Shown: positions 1-6,843 of the stretch, one piece after another
Layout: each line of letters begins with the position of its first letter
How positions within the stretch are numbered: position 1 is the stretch's first letter
NCBI GenBank assembly: GCA_031290815.1
Contig: JAISLO010000191.1
Span: 1-9,932, forward strand
Direction: 5' to 3'
Length of the DNA: 9,932 nucleotides
DNA from: Synergistaceae bacterium
GTDB taxonomy: Bacteria; Synergistota; Synergistia; Synergistales; Synergistaceae
Notes under the pieces: model-generated
What the model was told of the DNA's origin: nothing
Databases searched by the model: none
Seen by the model: the letters and a program-made list of their open reading frames with translations, nothing else
Made by a program: the position numbers and the translations under genes

Positions 1-160
1 CTGAATTGCATGAAATATATGAACGGTCAAAATACTCTTCTAGTAAACCTTAATGTTTTGTGTAAGACGTAAGTATTATAAATCAAAGATCAACAAAATC
101 CAACACTCATTTGATAAAAACTTGAGAGTTCAAAGTTCCAGGATCTCTAAGGAAAATAGC
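1..160. other. AT-rich non-coding stretch, no gene recognised
   Basis: This stretch is visibly richer in A and T than the rest of the window. I see no credible coding frame in it: the one open frame (53-241, plus) has lysine-rich low-complexity content, no convincing Shine-Dalgarno sequence, and runs straight into the hairpin element to its right. It may be the 3' flank of a gene outside the window or a decayed region. No function is assigned. Confidence 0.5.
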
Positions 161-240
161 AAGGGGTCAAGGGGACTGGTCCCCTTGCGGGGCGTGGGGC
201 GGAGCCCCACGGTCTTTCTTTACTTTCTTTCTCTCTCCTG
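160..240 (+). repeat. Double-hairpin extragenic element followed by a pyrimidine tract
   Basis: Two GC-rich hairpins sit back to back. The first has arms 168-175 and 180-187 (CAAGGGGA/TCCCCTTG, 8 bp, loop CTGG). The second has arms 193-200 and 204-211 (CGTGGGGC/GCCCCACG, 8 bp, loop GGA). A T/C-rich run follows at 212-239. Paired GGGG/CCCC hairpins of this style are common as dispersed intergenic repeats in bacteria, and that resemblance is the basis for calling it a repeat; only one copy is visible here. It lies 3' of the minus-strand oxidoreductase gene. On the plus strand it could also act as an imperfect terminator for a gene off the left edge, although the tract is interrupted by C residues. 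Confidence 0.5.
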
Positions 241-262
241 AGTATTCTCGAATGGAGCCGCG

Positions 263-1369
263 TTACACAGACCGGCGGCCGTCCTGCACGCACCGCAGGC
301 CTTTGCCCGATGCCGCGGCGGCGGCGCAGCCTTCGCAGGAGACGCAGGCGGCGCGCCGTTCGTCTCCCTGGGCCCAGCGTTTTACGAGATCGGGCTCGCG
401 GATAAGGGGGCGGCAGAGCGAGATCATGTCGGCCGCGCCCTCGCGTAAAATCCGCCGAGACGTTTCGAGGGAGCGTATGCCTCCCACGAGTATCAGGGGC
501 ATCTTTTTGACGCGCGACTTGTAAAGACGAGCCGCGTCCTTGTAGTACACCTCTTTGTCCGGGGTATCGAGGTCGCCGAGACGGTGTGACGAATAGAGGG
601 CCGCCGGCCCCCCGCCCCCGCTTATCTCGATCGCGTCGAGTCCCTCGTCCTCCATGATGAGCGATGTCTCCACCATCATTGGAGGGGTCAGTCCGCCTTC
701 TATGAAGTCCTCGGAGTTGATCTTTGCCGTCACTGGGTATCCCTTTCCAACCGCCCCGCGCACGGCCCTGAATACCTCGACCAATGCCCTGGCGCGGTTT
801 TCGACGCTGCCGCCGTAGCGGTCGGTCCGTCTGTTGGAATAGGGGGACAGGAACTCACCGAGACAATATGCGTGCGCGGCGTGAATCTGAACGCCGTCGA
901 ACCCAGCCTTCACTGCTCGAACGGCGGCTTTAGCGAAGTCCTGCGTCAGGACGGCGATGTCCTCCTCGCTCATCACTCGTGATTGCTCGCCCTTGGCGTT
1001 CTCGGCGGCGCTTGGAGCCACTGGGTCGAATCCGGAGAGCGCCCGGAGGGCGTTCGCGCCGCCGTGTGCGAGCTGAGCGAAGACCAGAGTCCCAGAGGAG
1101 TGCGCCGCGCCGCACATCTCCTTAAGCCCCGGAAGCAGGGCGTCGTCGTAAATCCCCAGCTGCTTCAGGCTCGCCTGACCGTCCTTGCGGACGTAGGCGT
1201 GACTGGAGAAGAGGAGCCCAGCGCCTCCATCCGCCAGGTCCTTCATCAGTCGCGTCAATTCCGGCGTCACGGCGCCCTCCGGCGTCGCCATGCCCTCCCA
1301 TGTGGCTGAACGGGCAAAACGATTTTTTATCGTCGCCGTTCCGACCGCGATACTGTCGAAAACGTCCAT
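263..1369 (-). CDS. Old Yellow Enzyme-family NADH:flavin oxidoreductase, single FMN domain
   Basis: A 368-residue FMN-dependent TIM-barrel oxidoreductase of the OYE/2,4-dienoyl-CoA reductase superfamily, expected to be cytosolic and to reduce activated alkenes with NAD(P)H. Seen: an N-terminal barrel start with KNRFARSATWEG (residues 15-26), the substrate-binding pair H163/H166 in QIHAAHAYCLGEFLSPYSNR, the family signature RTDRYGGSVENRAR (181-194), and the phosphate-binding segment LVGGIRS (294-300). At the C-terminus C342, C345, C348 and C360 form CxxCxxCx11C. This recalls the 4Fe-4S motif of two-domain 2,4-dienoyl-CoA reductase-like enzymes, but the second FAD/NAD domain of those enzymes is absent, as in single-domain homologues. 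A good Shine-Dalgarno (GGGAGGAG on the minus strand, near 1377-1384) lies about 7 bases before the ATG. It is transcribed away from the ilv operon and its substrate cannot be inferred; a link to BCAA metabolism is not indicated. Confidence 0.88.
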   Translation of the reverse strand: MDVFDSIAVGTATIKNRFARSATWEGMATPEGAVTPELTRLMKDLADGGAGLLFSSHAYVRKDGQASLKQLGIYDDALLPGLKEMCGAAHSSGTLVFAQLAHGGANALRALSGFDPVAPSAAENAKGEQSRVMSEEDIAVLTQDFAKAAVRAVKAGFDGVQIHAAHAYCLGEFLSPYSNRRTDRYGGSVENRARALVEVFRAVRGAVGKGYPVTAKINSEDFIEGGLTPPMMVETSLIMEDEGLDAIEISGGGGPAALYSSHRLGDLDTPDKEVYYKDAARLYKSRVKKMPLILVGGIRSLETSRRILREGAADMISLCRPLIREPDLVKRWAQGDERRAACVSCEGCAAAAASGKGLRCVQDGRRSV

Positions 1370-1465
1370 TTCAATACTCCTCCCATAGCAATTAAAATAA
1401 GATTGATTTCTGCTTGAGCAGCTTACACGAACTCAATCGATTTGACAACATCTTTCCACAATCTA

Positions 1466-1494
1466 TTGACAGATCCGCGTTCGATCTCTAAAAT
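1466..1494 (+). promoter_or_regulatory. Sigma70-type promoter of the ilv-leu operon
   Basis: TTGACA at 1466-1471, a 17-base spacer, and TAAAAT at 1489-1494: a perfect -35 and a one-mismatch -10 at ideal spacing. The predicted start of transcription is near 1500-1502, placing the leader peptide about 53 bases into the RNA. An inverted repeat AGATC-N7-GATCT (1471-1487) fills the spacer and could be an operator, though it is short. A second TTGACA at 1442-1447 has no matching -10 box. Confidence 0.8.
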
Positions 1495-1541
1495 GCGTAT
1501 ATTGAGTTTGCAGCGGACCTGGGCTGATCTACCTCAGGGAA

Positions 1542-1690
1542 GGAGGGATTGCGGTGATAGAGGGAGTTATATTCAATATAGGCATTATTCTGCTCGTTCT
1601 GGTACTTAGCCGCGGATCCCACCCGGGGCCGATTGGTGCTTGAGCGAGCATAAATCGAAAGCCGGGCCGGGATCCTTAGCGGGATCCCGG
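1542..1690 (+). promoter_or_regulatory. Transcription attenuator: protector, antiterminator and terminator stems
   Basis: Three competing RNA stems can be drawn. The protector (1:2) pairs 1542-1554 with 1610-1623: 12 pairs, one being a T·G wobble, with one A/A mismatch and one bulged G. It occludes the leader ribosome site. The antiterminator (2:3) pairs 1614-1620 (GGATCCC) with 1669-1675 (GGGATCC) and 1622-1626 with 1662-1666: 12 Watson-Crick pairs around a 1x2 internal loop. The terminator (3:4) pairs 1667-1675 with 1682-1690. Expected logic: a ribosome stalled in the Ile/Leu/Val run breaks 1:2, freeing segment 2 to capture segment 3, so transcription continues. With ample BCAA, or without leader translation, 1:2 and 3:4 form and transcription stops. 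The pairing is read directly from the sequence; the mechanism is inferred from known amino acid operon attenuators. Confidence 0.82.
1554..1643 (+). CDS. BCAA leader peptide (ilv-leu operon attenuator peptide), 29 residues
   Basis: A short gene starting GTG at 1554 and ending TGA at 1641-1643, preceded by AGGAGG (1541-1546) with a 7-base spacing. The 29-residue product contains 13 Ile/Leu/Val residues. These include eight in a row at residues 11-18 (IILLVLVL, codons at 1584-1607), followed by a polar Gly/Pro-rich tail. This is the hallmark of ribosome-mediated attenuation, as in the leader peptides of the E. coli ilvGMEDA and ilvBN operons: scarcity of any BCAA-charged tRNA stalls the ribosome in this run. 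It sits between the operon promoter and a strong intrinsic terminator, and its own codons form part of the antiterminator. The peptide itself probably has no function after synthesis. The hydrophobic run could be mistaken for a membrane segment. The position and paired structures make the regulatory reading much more likely. Confidence 0.88.
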   Translation: MIEGVIFNIGIILLVLVLSRGSHPGPIGA

Positions 1691-1699
1691 TTTTTTTTT
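1667..1699 (+). terminator. Intrinsic terminator of the ilv-leu attenuator
   Basis: A perfect 9-bp stem, CCGGGATCC (1667-1675) with GGATCCCGG (1682-1690), has a 6-base loop and is followed at once by nine T residues (1691-1699). It lies before the first structural gene and downstream of the operon promoter, so it must be conditional. Its 5' arm is shared with the antiterminator. Confidence 0.93.
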
Positions 1700-1827
1700 G
1701 TGCGCACTCGGCCAGTTCGATCATGATGCGCTAAAGGCTGGGCCCAGAGAAATCAGAGGTTTGAGATACCGTTCTGACTCATGGAAGAACAAATATTCAC
1801 TAAACGTAAACGTGGAGGCGATTAGGA
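1700..1827 (+). other. Untranslated spacer between attenuator and ilvN
   Basis: Between the terminator and the ilvN start I see no further strong hairpin or promoter. An open frame from GTG 1698 to 1889 overlaps the ilvN start in another frame, has no Shine-Dalgarno sequence and starts inside the terminator tail, so I do not call it. The ilvN ribosome site (TGGAGG, 1813-1818) closes the spacer. Confidence 0.5.
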
Positions 1828-2424
1828 TTGAGACGGACATTCAGCGTTTTGACACAGGACAGCCCAGGGGTTCTGATGAGGATAGCTAGCCTCGTCTACA
1901 GGCGCAATTACAACATAGCCAGTTTGAGCGTGAGCGAGACGAACGTCCCGGGCGTGTCGAGGTTCACCATAGTGATCGACGGCGACGAATGGGCGCTGGA
2001 ACAGGTTGGAAAGCAGCTCGGAAAGCTGATCGAGGTCCTATCGGTCGAAAACTTGAACAGCGCGGGAAAGTTCGTCGAGAGATGGCTGTCCCTGATCAAG
2101 GTACGCGCGACCATGTCGACCCGGCCGCACATCCTCCAGATTGCGGATGTGTTCCGCTGCAGGGTCGTCGACATGGGAAGCGAGGCTTTGACTCTCGAGG
2201 TGACTGGAGACCAGGGCAAGGTGGAGGCATGTACGGAAGCTCTGCGCGCCTATGGCATCATCGAGATAGCAGGTTCCGGTTCGGTCGCGCTGAGCCGTTC
2301 CGGGTTCGTGTCCGGCGGGGCCGCAATGGCGGACGAGCCGGCAAAGGAACAGTATGGATTTCGGTATATGCTCGCCGAAGCCGATTCGGAGGACGCATCC
2401 CCCGTGCTGATGAAGAGCTGTTGA
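1828..2424 (+). CDS. ilvN: Acetolactate synthase small (regulatory) subunit
   Basis: A 198-residue regulatory subunit of acetohydroxyacid synthase, the first common enzyme of valine, leucine and isoleucine synthesis; it activates the catalytic IlvB subunit and confers valine feedback. Residues 2-75 form an ACT domain (RRTFSVLTQDSPGVLMRIASL, RRNYNIASLSVSET). G14 and N29 match the residues that bind valine in E. coli IlvH. Residues 80-160 form the C-terminal ferredoxin-like half. About 35 extra residues (163-198, ending MKSC) extend past the usual 163-residue E. coli length and are acidic and apparently disordered. The start is TTG at 1828, with TGGAGG 9 bases upstream; an in-frame TAA at 1807 excludes an earlier start. 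It is unusually placed, opening the operon while its partner ilvB closes it, 5.6 kb away. Confidence 0.95.
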   Translation: MRRTFSVLTQDSPGVLMRIASLVYRRNYNIASLSVSETNVPGVSRFTIVIDGDEWALEQVGKQLGKLIEVLSVENLNSAGKFVERWLSLIKVRATMSTRPHILQIADVFRCRVVDMGSEALTLEVTGDQGKVEACTEALRAYGIIEIAGSGSVALSRSGFVSGGAAMADEPAKEQYGFRYMLAEADSEDASPVLMKSC

Positions 2425-2436
2425 ACGAGGTTTGAA

Positions 2437-2453
2437 CGGGCGCTCGCCGCCCG
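2437..2453 (+). other. GC hairpin between ilvN and ilvC
   Basis: CGGGCG (2437-2442) pairs perfectly with CGCCCG (2448-2453) around a 5-base loop. No T-tract follows, so it is not an intrinsic terminator. It may stabilise or punctuate the mRNA between the regulatory subunit gene and the strongly expressed ilvC. It could also be coincidence in GC-rich sequence. Confidence 0.4.
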
Positions 2454-2477
2454 AATTCTGAGAGGAGTGTTTATATT

Positions 2478-3488
2478 ATGGCGCGTGTTTACTATGACAA
2501 GGATGCAAACCTGAAAGTTTTAAACGGAAAGACTGTGGCTGTTCTCGGCTACGGCAGCCAGGGGCACGCTCATGCGCAGAACCTGAAGGATTCCGGCGTA
2601 TCGGTGATCATCGGGTTGTACGAGGGCAGCAGATCGAAGAAGACAGCTCAGGCCGACGGGTTCGATGTCTTCAACGTGGACGAAGCGGCCAAGCGGGCCG
2701 ACATCATCATGTTCCTGATGCCAGACCACCTTCAGGCCGACATATACAACGAGCTGGTCGCCCCCAATATGAAGCCGGACGCTGCGCTGGCGTTCGCTCA
2801 CGGATTCGCGGTTCATTTCGGTCAGGTCGTGCCGTCCAGCAAAAACGACGTGTTCATGATAGCTCCAAAGGGGCCGGGGCACATCGTGCGCCGCATGTAC
2901 ACGGAGGGCAAGGGCGTCCCGGTTCTCGTGGCCGTCTACCAGAACGCGTCGGGCCGCGCGCTGGAAACCGCCCTTGCCTACGGCTCCGGCATAGGCGGAG
3001 GCAGGTCGGGCATGATAGAGACAACGTTCGAGGAGGAGACTGAGTCGGACCTGTTCGGCGAGCAGGCCGTCCTCTGCGGAGGCATAACAGAGCTCATCAA
3101 GGCTGGATTCGAGACGCTGGTCGAGGCCGGATATCAGCCGGAGATAGCGTACTTCGAGTGCCTCCACGAGATGAAGCTCATAATCGACCTCATATTCGAA
3201 GGAGGGTTCTCCTGGATGAGATACTCGGTGAGCGACACCGCAAAATATGGGGACAGCGTGGCCGGAAAGCTGGTCGTCGACGACCACACGCGCAAAACCA
3301 TGAAACAACTTCTCGCTAACATCCAGGATGGCTCGTTCGCCAAGGAGTGGATACTGGAGAACAAGTCGGGACGGCCAAAGATGAAGAAGTGGGTCAGGAC
3401 GGAGCGCCATCAGCTGATCGAGACGGTCGGCCGGGACCTCAGGGCAATGATGCCGTGGCTGGACAAGAAAGAAGCGCCGGAGTACTGA
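2478..3488 (+). CDS. ilvC: Ketol-acid reductoisomerase (class I)
   Basis: A 336-residue class I KARI that converts 2-acetolactate or 2-aceto-2-hydroxybutyrate to the 2,3-dihydroxy acid with NAD(P)H and two Mg2+; cytosolic. The N-terminal Rossmann domain has GYGSQGHAHA (24-33) and the cofactor-selecting loop around YEGSRSKK (48-55), where Ser/Arg/Lys rather than Asp favours NADPH. The catalytic His is H108, and KGPGH lies at 131-135. The knotted helical domain has the Mg ligands D191, E195, E227 and E231, and the substrate contact S252. All are in the order and spacing of short class I enzymes, and the length is normal. ATG 2478 has AGAGGAG about 10 bases upstream. leuA follows after three bases, with its ribosome site inside the end of this gene, indicating translational coupling. 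Confidence 0.98.
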   Translation: MARVYYDKDANLKVLNGKTVAVLGYGSQGHAHAQNLKDSGVSVIIGLYEGSRSKKTAQADGFDVFNVDEAAKRADIIMFLMPDHLQADIYNELVAPNMKPDAALAFAHGFAVHFGQVVPSSKNDVFMIAPKGPGHIVRRMYTEGKGVPVLVAVYQNASGRALETALAYGSGIGGGRSGMIETTFEEETESDLFGEQAVLCGGITELIKAGFETLVEAGYQPEIAYFECLHEMKLIIDLIFEGGFSWMRYSVSDTAKYGDSVAGKLVVDDHTRKTMKQLLANIQDGSFAKEWILENKSGRPKMKKWVRTERHQLIETVGRDLRAMMPWLDKKEAPEY

Positions 3489-3491
3489 GAA

Positions 3492-5030
3492 ATGGCCGAC
3501 AGCGATATTGTTCGCGTATTTGATACCACTCTGAGGGACGGAGAGCAGGCCGCGCGTATCAATCTCAACACAGGAGAGAAGGTACAGATAGCCCGTCAAC
3601 TGGAGAGGCTCCGAGTAGACATCATCGAGGCTGGATTTCCAGCCGCATCCCCCGGCGATTTCGACGCGGTGAAGCAGGTGGCGTCGGAGGTCAGGACGCC
3701 TGTGATAGCAGGTCTTGCCCGCACGACCGAGTCGGACATAACCGCCGCTGGCGAGGCGCTCAGAAGCGCCGCTCGCTCGCGCATTCATGTATTCATAGCG
3801 ACCAGCCCCATTCACATGGAGTATAAGCTGAAGATGACTCCAAGCGAGGTGCTTCGCGAGGTAGAGATCGGAGTCAGGCTGGCGTCAGGCATAACCGGCG
3901 ACGTGGAGTTCTCGGCCGAGGATGCCAGCAGATCGGACATAGACTTCTTGGTCGATGTATACTCCCTTGCCGTGGAGTGCGGGGCGAGGACCCTGAACAT
4001 ACCAGACACGGTCGGTTACGCGATGCCAAACGAGTTCGGGGAGTTCTGCGGCAACATTATAAGTAAAGTGTCGCATCCCGGAATAATATGGTCGGTCCAC
4101 TGCCACAACGACCTCGGCCTGGCCGTCGCAAACACTCTGGCCGCTGTCAGGGCCGGGGCGAGGCAGGTAGAGTGCACCATCAACGGCCTTGGGGAAAGGG
4201 CCGGAAACGCCTCCATGGAGGAGATAGTCATGGGCCTGCGGACGAGGTCCGACCATTTCGGAGCGGATACGAAAATCGACACCGCAAAATTCTTCAGCAC
4301 AAGCAAACTGGTGTCCAATCTGACGGGGGTTCCCGTTCAGCCCAACAAGGCTATAGTCGGCGTCAACGCGTTCGCCCACGAGGCCGGAATCCATCAGCAC
4401 GGGATGCTGTGCAACAGGGCTACTTACGAAATAATGACGCCGGAGAGCGTAGGTTCTCCGGGCACCGACCTTCACCTTGGCAAGCACTCGGGCAGGCACG
4501 CGTTCAACGAGAGGGTCGAGCTCCTCGGTTATCAGCTGACCAGCGACCAGAAGGCGAAGGCCTTCGAATACTTCAAGGTTCTCTGCGACAAGAAGAAGGA
4601 CGTGTCTGACGGGGATATCGAGGCCTTTCTGCTGGATCGCGTCATCCATGCGACCCCTGAACGGCGGTATGAGCTCAAGGACTATGCGGTCACGGTAGGC
4701 TCAGGCGGCAAGCCAACGGCGTCGATAACGCTCTCTCACAAGGATCAGGAACTGACCGAGGCGGCGGTCGGAAACGGACCGGTCGACGCCGCGTACAAGG
4801 CGATCTTGAAGTTGCTGAGCTTCCAGCCGGAACTGACGGAGTTCAGGATCAGGGCGACCAGCGAGCAGGCGGATGCCCAGGGCGAGGCCCACGTAATACT
4901 CAGGTACAAGGAGATAAAGGCCCAGGGGAGGGGCGCCAGCACGGACATAATCGAAGCGACGATCAGGGCGTACCTCGAAGCTGTCAACCGCCTCTACGCA
5001 ACAGCCGCAGCGAGGGAGGTGACGATTTAG
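3492..5030 (+). CDS. leuA: 2-isopropylmalate synthase
   Basis: A 512-residue enzyme condensing acetyl-CoA with 2-ketoisovalerate, the committed step to leucine. The DRE-TIM metallolyase catalytic barrel spans about residues 5-275: FDTTLRDGEQ (10-19, Asp metal ligand), HCHNDLGLAV (203-212, metal-binding His pair), NGLGERAGN (231-239). The linker region has AHEAGIHQHG (295-304) and KHSGRHA (331-337). The C-terminal leucine-binding allosteric domain (about 390-505) is complete, with GNGPVDAAYKAI (427-438) and GRGASTDIIEA (479-489), so feedback inhibition by leucine is expected. It starts three bases after ilvC, with GGAG 9 bases upstream, and its stop codon directly abuts the leuC ATG. Citramalate synthase is a relative, but the leuCDB neighbours and full allosteric domain support LeuA. 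Confidence 0.96.
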   Translation: MADSDIVRVFDTTLRDGEQAARINLNTGEKVQIARQLERLRVDIIEAGFPAASPGDFDAVKQVASEVRTPVIAGLARTTESDITAAGEALRSAARSRIHVFIATSPIHMEYKLKMTPSEVLREVEIGVRLASGITGDVEFSAEDASRSDIDFLVDVYSLAVECGARTLNIPDTVGYAMPNEFGEFCGNIISKVSHPGIIWSVHCHNDLGLAVANTLAAVRAGARQVECTINGLGERAGNASMEEIVMGLRTRSDHFGADTKIDTAKFFSTSKLVSNLTGVPVQPNKAIVGVNAFAHEAGIHQHGMLCNRATYEIMTPESVGSPGTDLHLGKHSGRHAFNERVELLGYQLTSDQKAKAFEYFKVLCDKKKDVSDGDIEAFLLDRVIHATPERRYELKDYAVTVGSGGKPTASITLSHKDQELTEAAVGNGPVDAAYKAILKLLSFQPELTEFRIRATSEQADAQGEAHVILRYKEIKAQGRGASTDIIEATIRAYLEAVNRLYATAAAREVTI

Positions 5031-6290
5031 ATGGGCCGAACGATTGCCGAAGCCATCATCGCGTCGCGCACCAAGGACAGGGTCGCAGCCGGCGCGATAT
5101 GCCAGGTGAAGGTCGACTTCGCCTTTGCGAACGACATAACGGGACCGCCCGCGATCGAGGAGTTCAAAAGGATGGGCGGGGTGAGGGTCTTTGACCCGAA
5201 CAGGTGCGCCATACTGCCCGATCACTTCACGCCAAACAAGGACATAGCCTCCGCGGAACAGGCGAAGCGCGCCAGGGAATTCGCGAGGGAGCAGGGAATG
5301 CTCTACTGGGAGGTCGGGCGCGTCGGCGTCGAGCACGCATTCCTCCCCGAACAGGGTCTCGTGCTCCCGGGGGAGATAGTGATAGGCGGGGACAGCCACA
5401 CATGCACATACGGCGCGGTAGGCGCGCTTGGAACGGGCATGGGGCAGACTGACATCGCCGGGATATGGGCGCTGGGTGAGACGTGGCTGCGGGTTCCGGA
5501 GACGATAAGGGTAATTCTCTCCGGCCATCCATCGAAGTGGATAGGAGGAAAGGACCTCATAATACACCTGATCGGCAGGATCGGAGTCGACGGCGCGCTT
5601 TACAGGTCGATCGAGTTCCACGGGGACGCGATATCCGAAATCCCGCAGGACGACAGGTTTACAATGTCCAACATGGCCATAGAGGCCGGCGGCAAGTGCG
5701 GAATCTTCGTGCCGGACGCCACGACGCTGAGCTATGCAAGAGAAAGGGCGAAGAGGAACTTCACCCCTGCCTATCCTGACTCCGACGCGAAGTATCACAA
5801 GACCGTCGAGATAGACGTCTCGAAAGTCGAGCCAACGGTAGCCCTGCCGCACCTCCCAAGCAATTCCAGGACGGCGAAGGAGTGTTCGTCGGTGAGGATC
5901 GACCAGGTCTTCATTGGAAGCTGCACAAACGGTCGTATGAGCGACATCGAGCGGGCGGCCTCGATACTCAAGGGGAGGCGTGTGCATGACGACGTCCGGC
6001 TGATGGTCATACCGGCGTCCTATGAGGTCTACAACGAGGCCTTGGATCGCGGTTTGATAAGGATATTCACGGATGCAGGGGCTTCCGTCTGCACTCCGAC
6101 GTGCGGCCCGTGCATGGGCGGACACCTTGGAATACTCGCCAAGGGAGAGCGCGCGGTGTCGACCAGCAATCGAAACTTCGTAGGGCGCATGGGGCATCCG
6201 GAAAGCGAGATAGTGCTCGCCGGTCCTCTCGTGGCGGCGGCAAGCGCCGTTCTGGGCCGCGTAGCGGACCCGCGAGAGCTGGATGCTTAG
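5031..6290 (+). CDS. leuC: 3-isopropylmalate dehydratase large subunit
   Basis: A 419-residue aconitase-superfamily subunit that, with LeuD, isomerises 2- to 3-isopropylmalate using a 4Fe-4S cluster. The cluster ligands are C298 (GSCTNGR), C358 and C361 (CTPTCGPC). The substrate/cluster signature GGDSHTCTYGAVGALGTGMG spans 119-138. The length and motifs match the shorter, roughly 420-residue LeuC/HacA-like group typical of archaea and many anaerobes, rather than the roughly 466-residue E. coli type. The ATG immediately follows the leuA stop, with a strong GGAGGTGA (5015-5022) 8 bases upstream. Members of this group can accept related substrates such as citramalate or homoaconitate; position in a leu operon makes isopropylmalate the main substrate. 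The cluster makes it oxygen-sensitive, in line with an anaerobe. Confidence 0.96.
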   Translation: MGRTIAEAIIASRTKDRVAAGAICQVKVDFAFANDITGPPAIEEFKRMGGVRVFDPNRCAILPDHFTPNKDIASAEQAKRAREFAREQGMLYWEVGRVGVEHAFLPEQGLVLPGEIVIGGDSHTCTYGAVGALGTGMGQTDIAGIWALGETWLRVPETIRVILSGHPSKWIGGKDLIIHLIGRIGVDGALYRSIEFHGDAISEIPQDDRFTMSNMAIEAGGKCGIFVPDATTLSYARERAKRNFTPAYPDSDAKYHKTVEIDVSKVEPTVALPHLPSNSRTAKECSSVRIDQVFIGSCTNGRMSDIERAASILKGRRVHDDVRLMVIPASYEVYNEALDRGLIRIFTDAGASVCTPTCGPCMGGHLGILAKGERAVSTSNRNFVGRMGHPESEIVLAGPLVAAASAVLGRVADPRELDA

Positions 6291-6318
6291 CGGGCAGGAG
6301 CGAGGAGGCGACCACAAG

Positions 6319-6843
6319 ATGATATCAGGCGATAAAAATATATTGGCCGGCGCGGCGTGGGTGTACGGCGAAAACGTCAACACCGACGTGATCATACCGG
6401 CGCGTTATCTCAACACCAGCGATCCTCTGAAGCTCGCGCCGCATTGCATGGAGGATATCGACACGACATTTGCCGAAGGGGTAAGGCCGGGGGACATAAT
6501 AGTCGCCGGGGACAACTTTGGCTGCGGATCGAGCAGGGAGCACGCTCCGATAGCGATAAAGGCCGCGGGGATCTCCTGTGTAGTCGCCGGTTCGTTTGGC
6601 AGGATATTCTTTCGCAACGCGATAAACATCGGCCTGCCGATACTGGAATGCCCGGAGGCCGCCGCCCCTGGCGCCGTTTCTAAGGGGGACCGGATCGAGG
6701 TAGACCTGTCGATGGGGCGTGTCGTCAACAGGTCAAACGGGCGCGAGTTCTCGTCGAATCCGATTCCGGAATTTTTGCGCAAACTCTTCGCGGCTGGCGG
6801 ACTGGTGCCTTACGTCAGAGAAAGGCTTGGCGGAGTTTCATGA
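6319..6843 (+). CDS. leuD: 3-isopropylmalate dehydratase small subunit
   Basis: A 174-residue swivel-domain partner of LeuC that completes the active site. Seen: NTDVIIPARYLNT (21-33), the substrate-specificity loop at YLNT (30-33), and the conserved DNFGCGSSREHAP (65-77). GSFGRIFFRNAINIGLP (91-107) follows. I chose ATG 6319 because GAGGAGG (6302-6308) lies about 10 bases upstream and the protein then begins close to the conserved core. An in-frame ATG at 6283 would overlap leuC by eight bases and add 12 residues with no good ribosome site. The matching short LeuC upstream supports a LeuC/LeuD pair of the archaeal-like type. It ends in the ATGA overlap with leuB. The loop sequence is variable in this family, so side activity on citramalate cannot be excluded. 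Confidence 0.94.
   Translation: MISGDKNILAGAAWVYGENVNTDVIIPARYLNTSDPLKLAPHCMEDIDTTFAEGVRPGDIIVAGDNFGCGSSREHAPIAIKAAGISCVVAGSFGRIFFRNAINIGLPILECPEAAAPGAVSKGDRIEVDLSMGRVVNRSNGREFSSNPIPEFLRKLFAAGGLVPYVRERLGGVS

Noticed and set aside
53..241. Small plus-strand open frame, 62 codons
   Set aside because: No ribosome site, lysine-rich low-complexity start, and its second half is simply the hairpin element read through. Spurious.
1410..1421. CTGCT-TG-AGCAG inverted repeat between the divergent genes as an operator
   Set aside because: Arms are only 5 bases long and it is not clearly positioned against any promoter I can identify for the minus-strand gene.
1442..1470. Second operon promoter using TTGACA at 1442-1447
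   Set aside because: At 16-18 bases spacing there is no acceptable -10 element; the TTGACA at 1466 with TAAAAT is far better.
1493..1552. ATG at 1493 as an alternative leader ORF
   Set aside because: It overlaps the -10 box and would lie upstream of the predicted transcript start. Its frame has no BCAA-rich run.
1698..1889. Plus-strand open frame spanning the attenuator tail and ilvN start
   Set aside because: Starts within the terminator tail, lacks a Shine-Dalgarno sequence, and overlaps the confidently assigned ilvN in another frame.
4701..6395. Very long minus-strand open frame (564 codons) opposite leuA/leuC
   Set aside because: It lies antisense to two genes with unambiguous catalytic motifs. 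Its translation is rich in Arg, Pro, Tyr and His with no recognisable domain, as expected of a shadow frame in GC-rich genes. The same applies to 2520-3815 and 6810-8279 on the minus strand.
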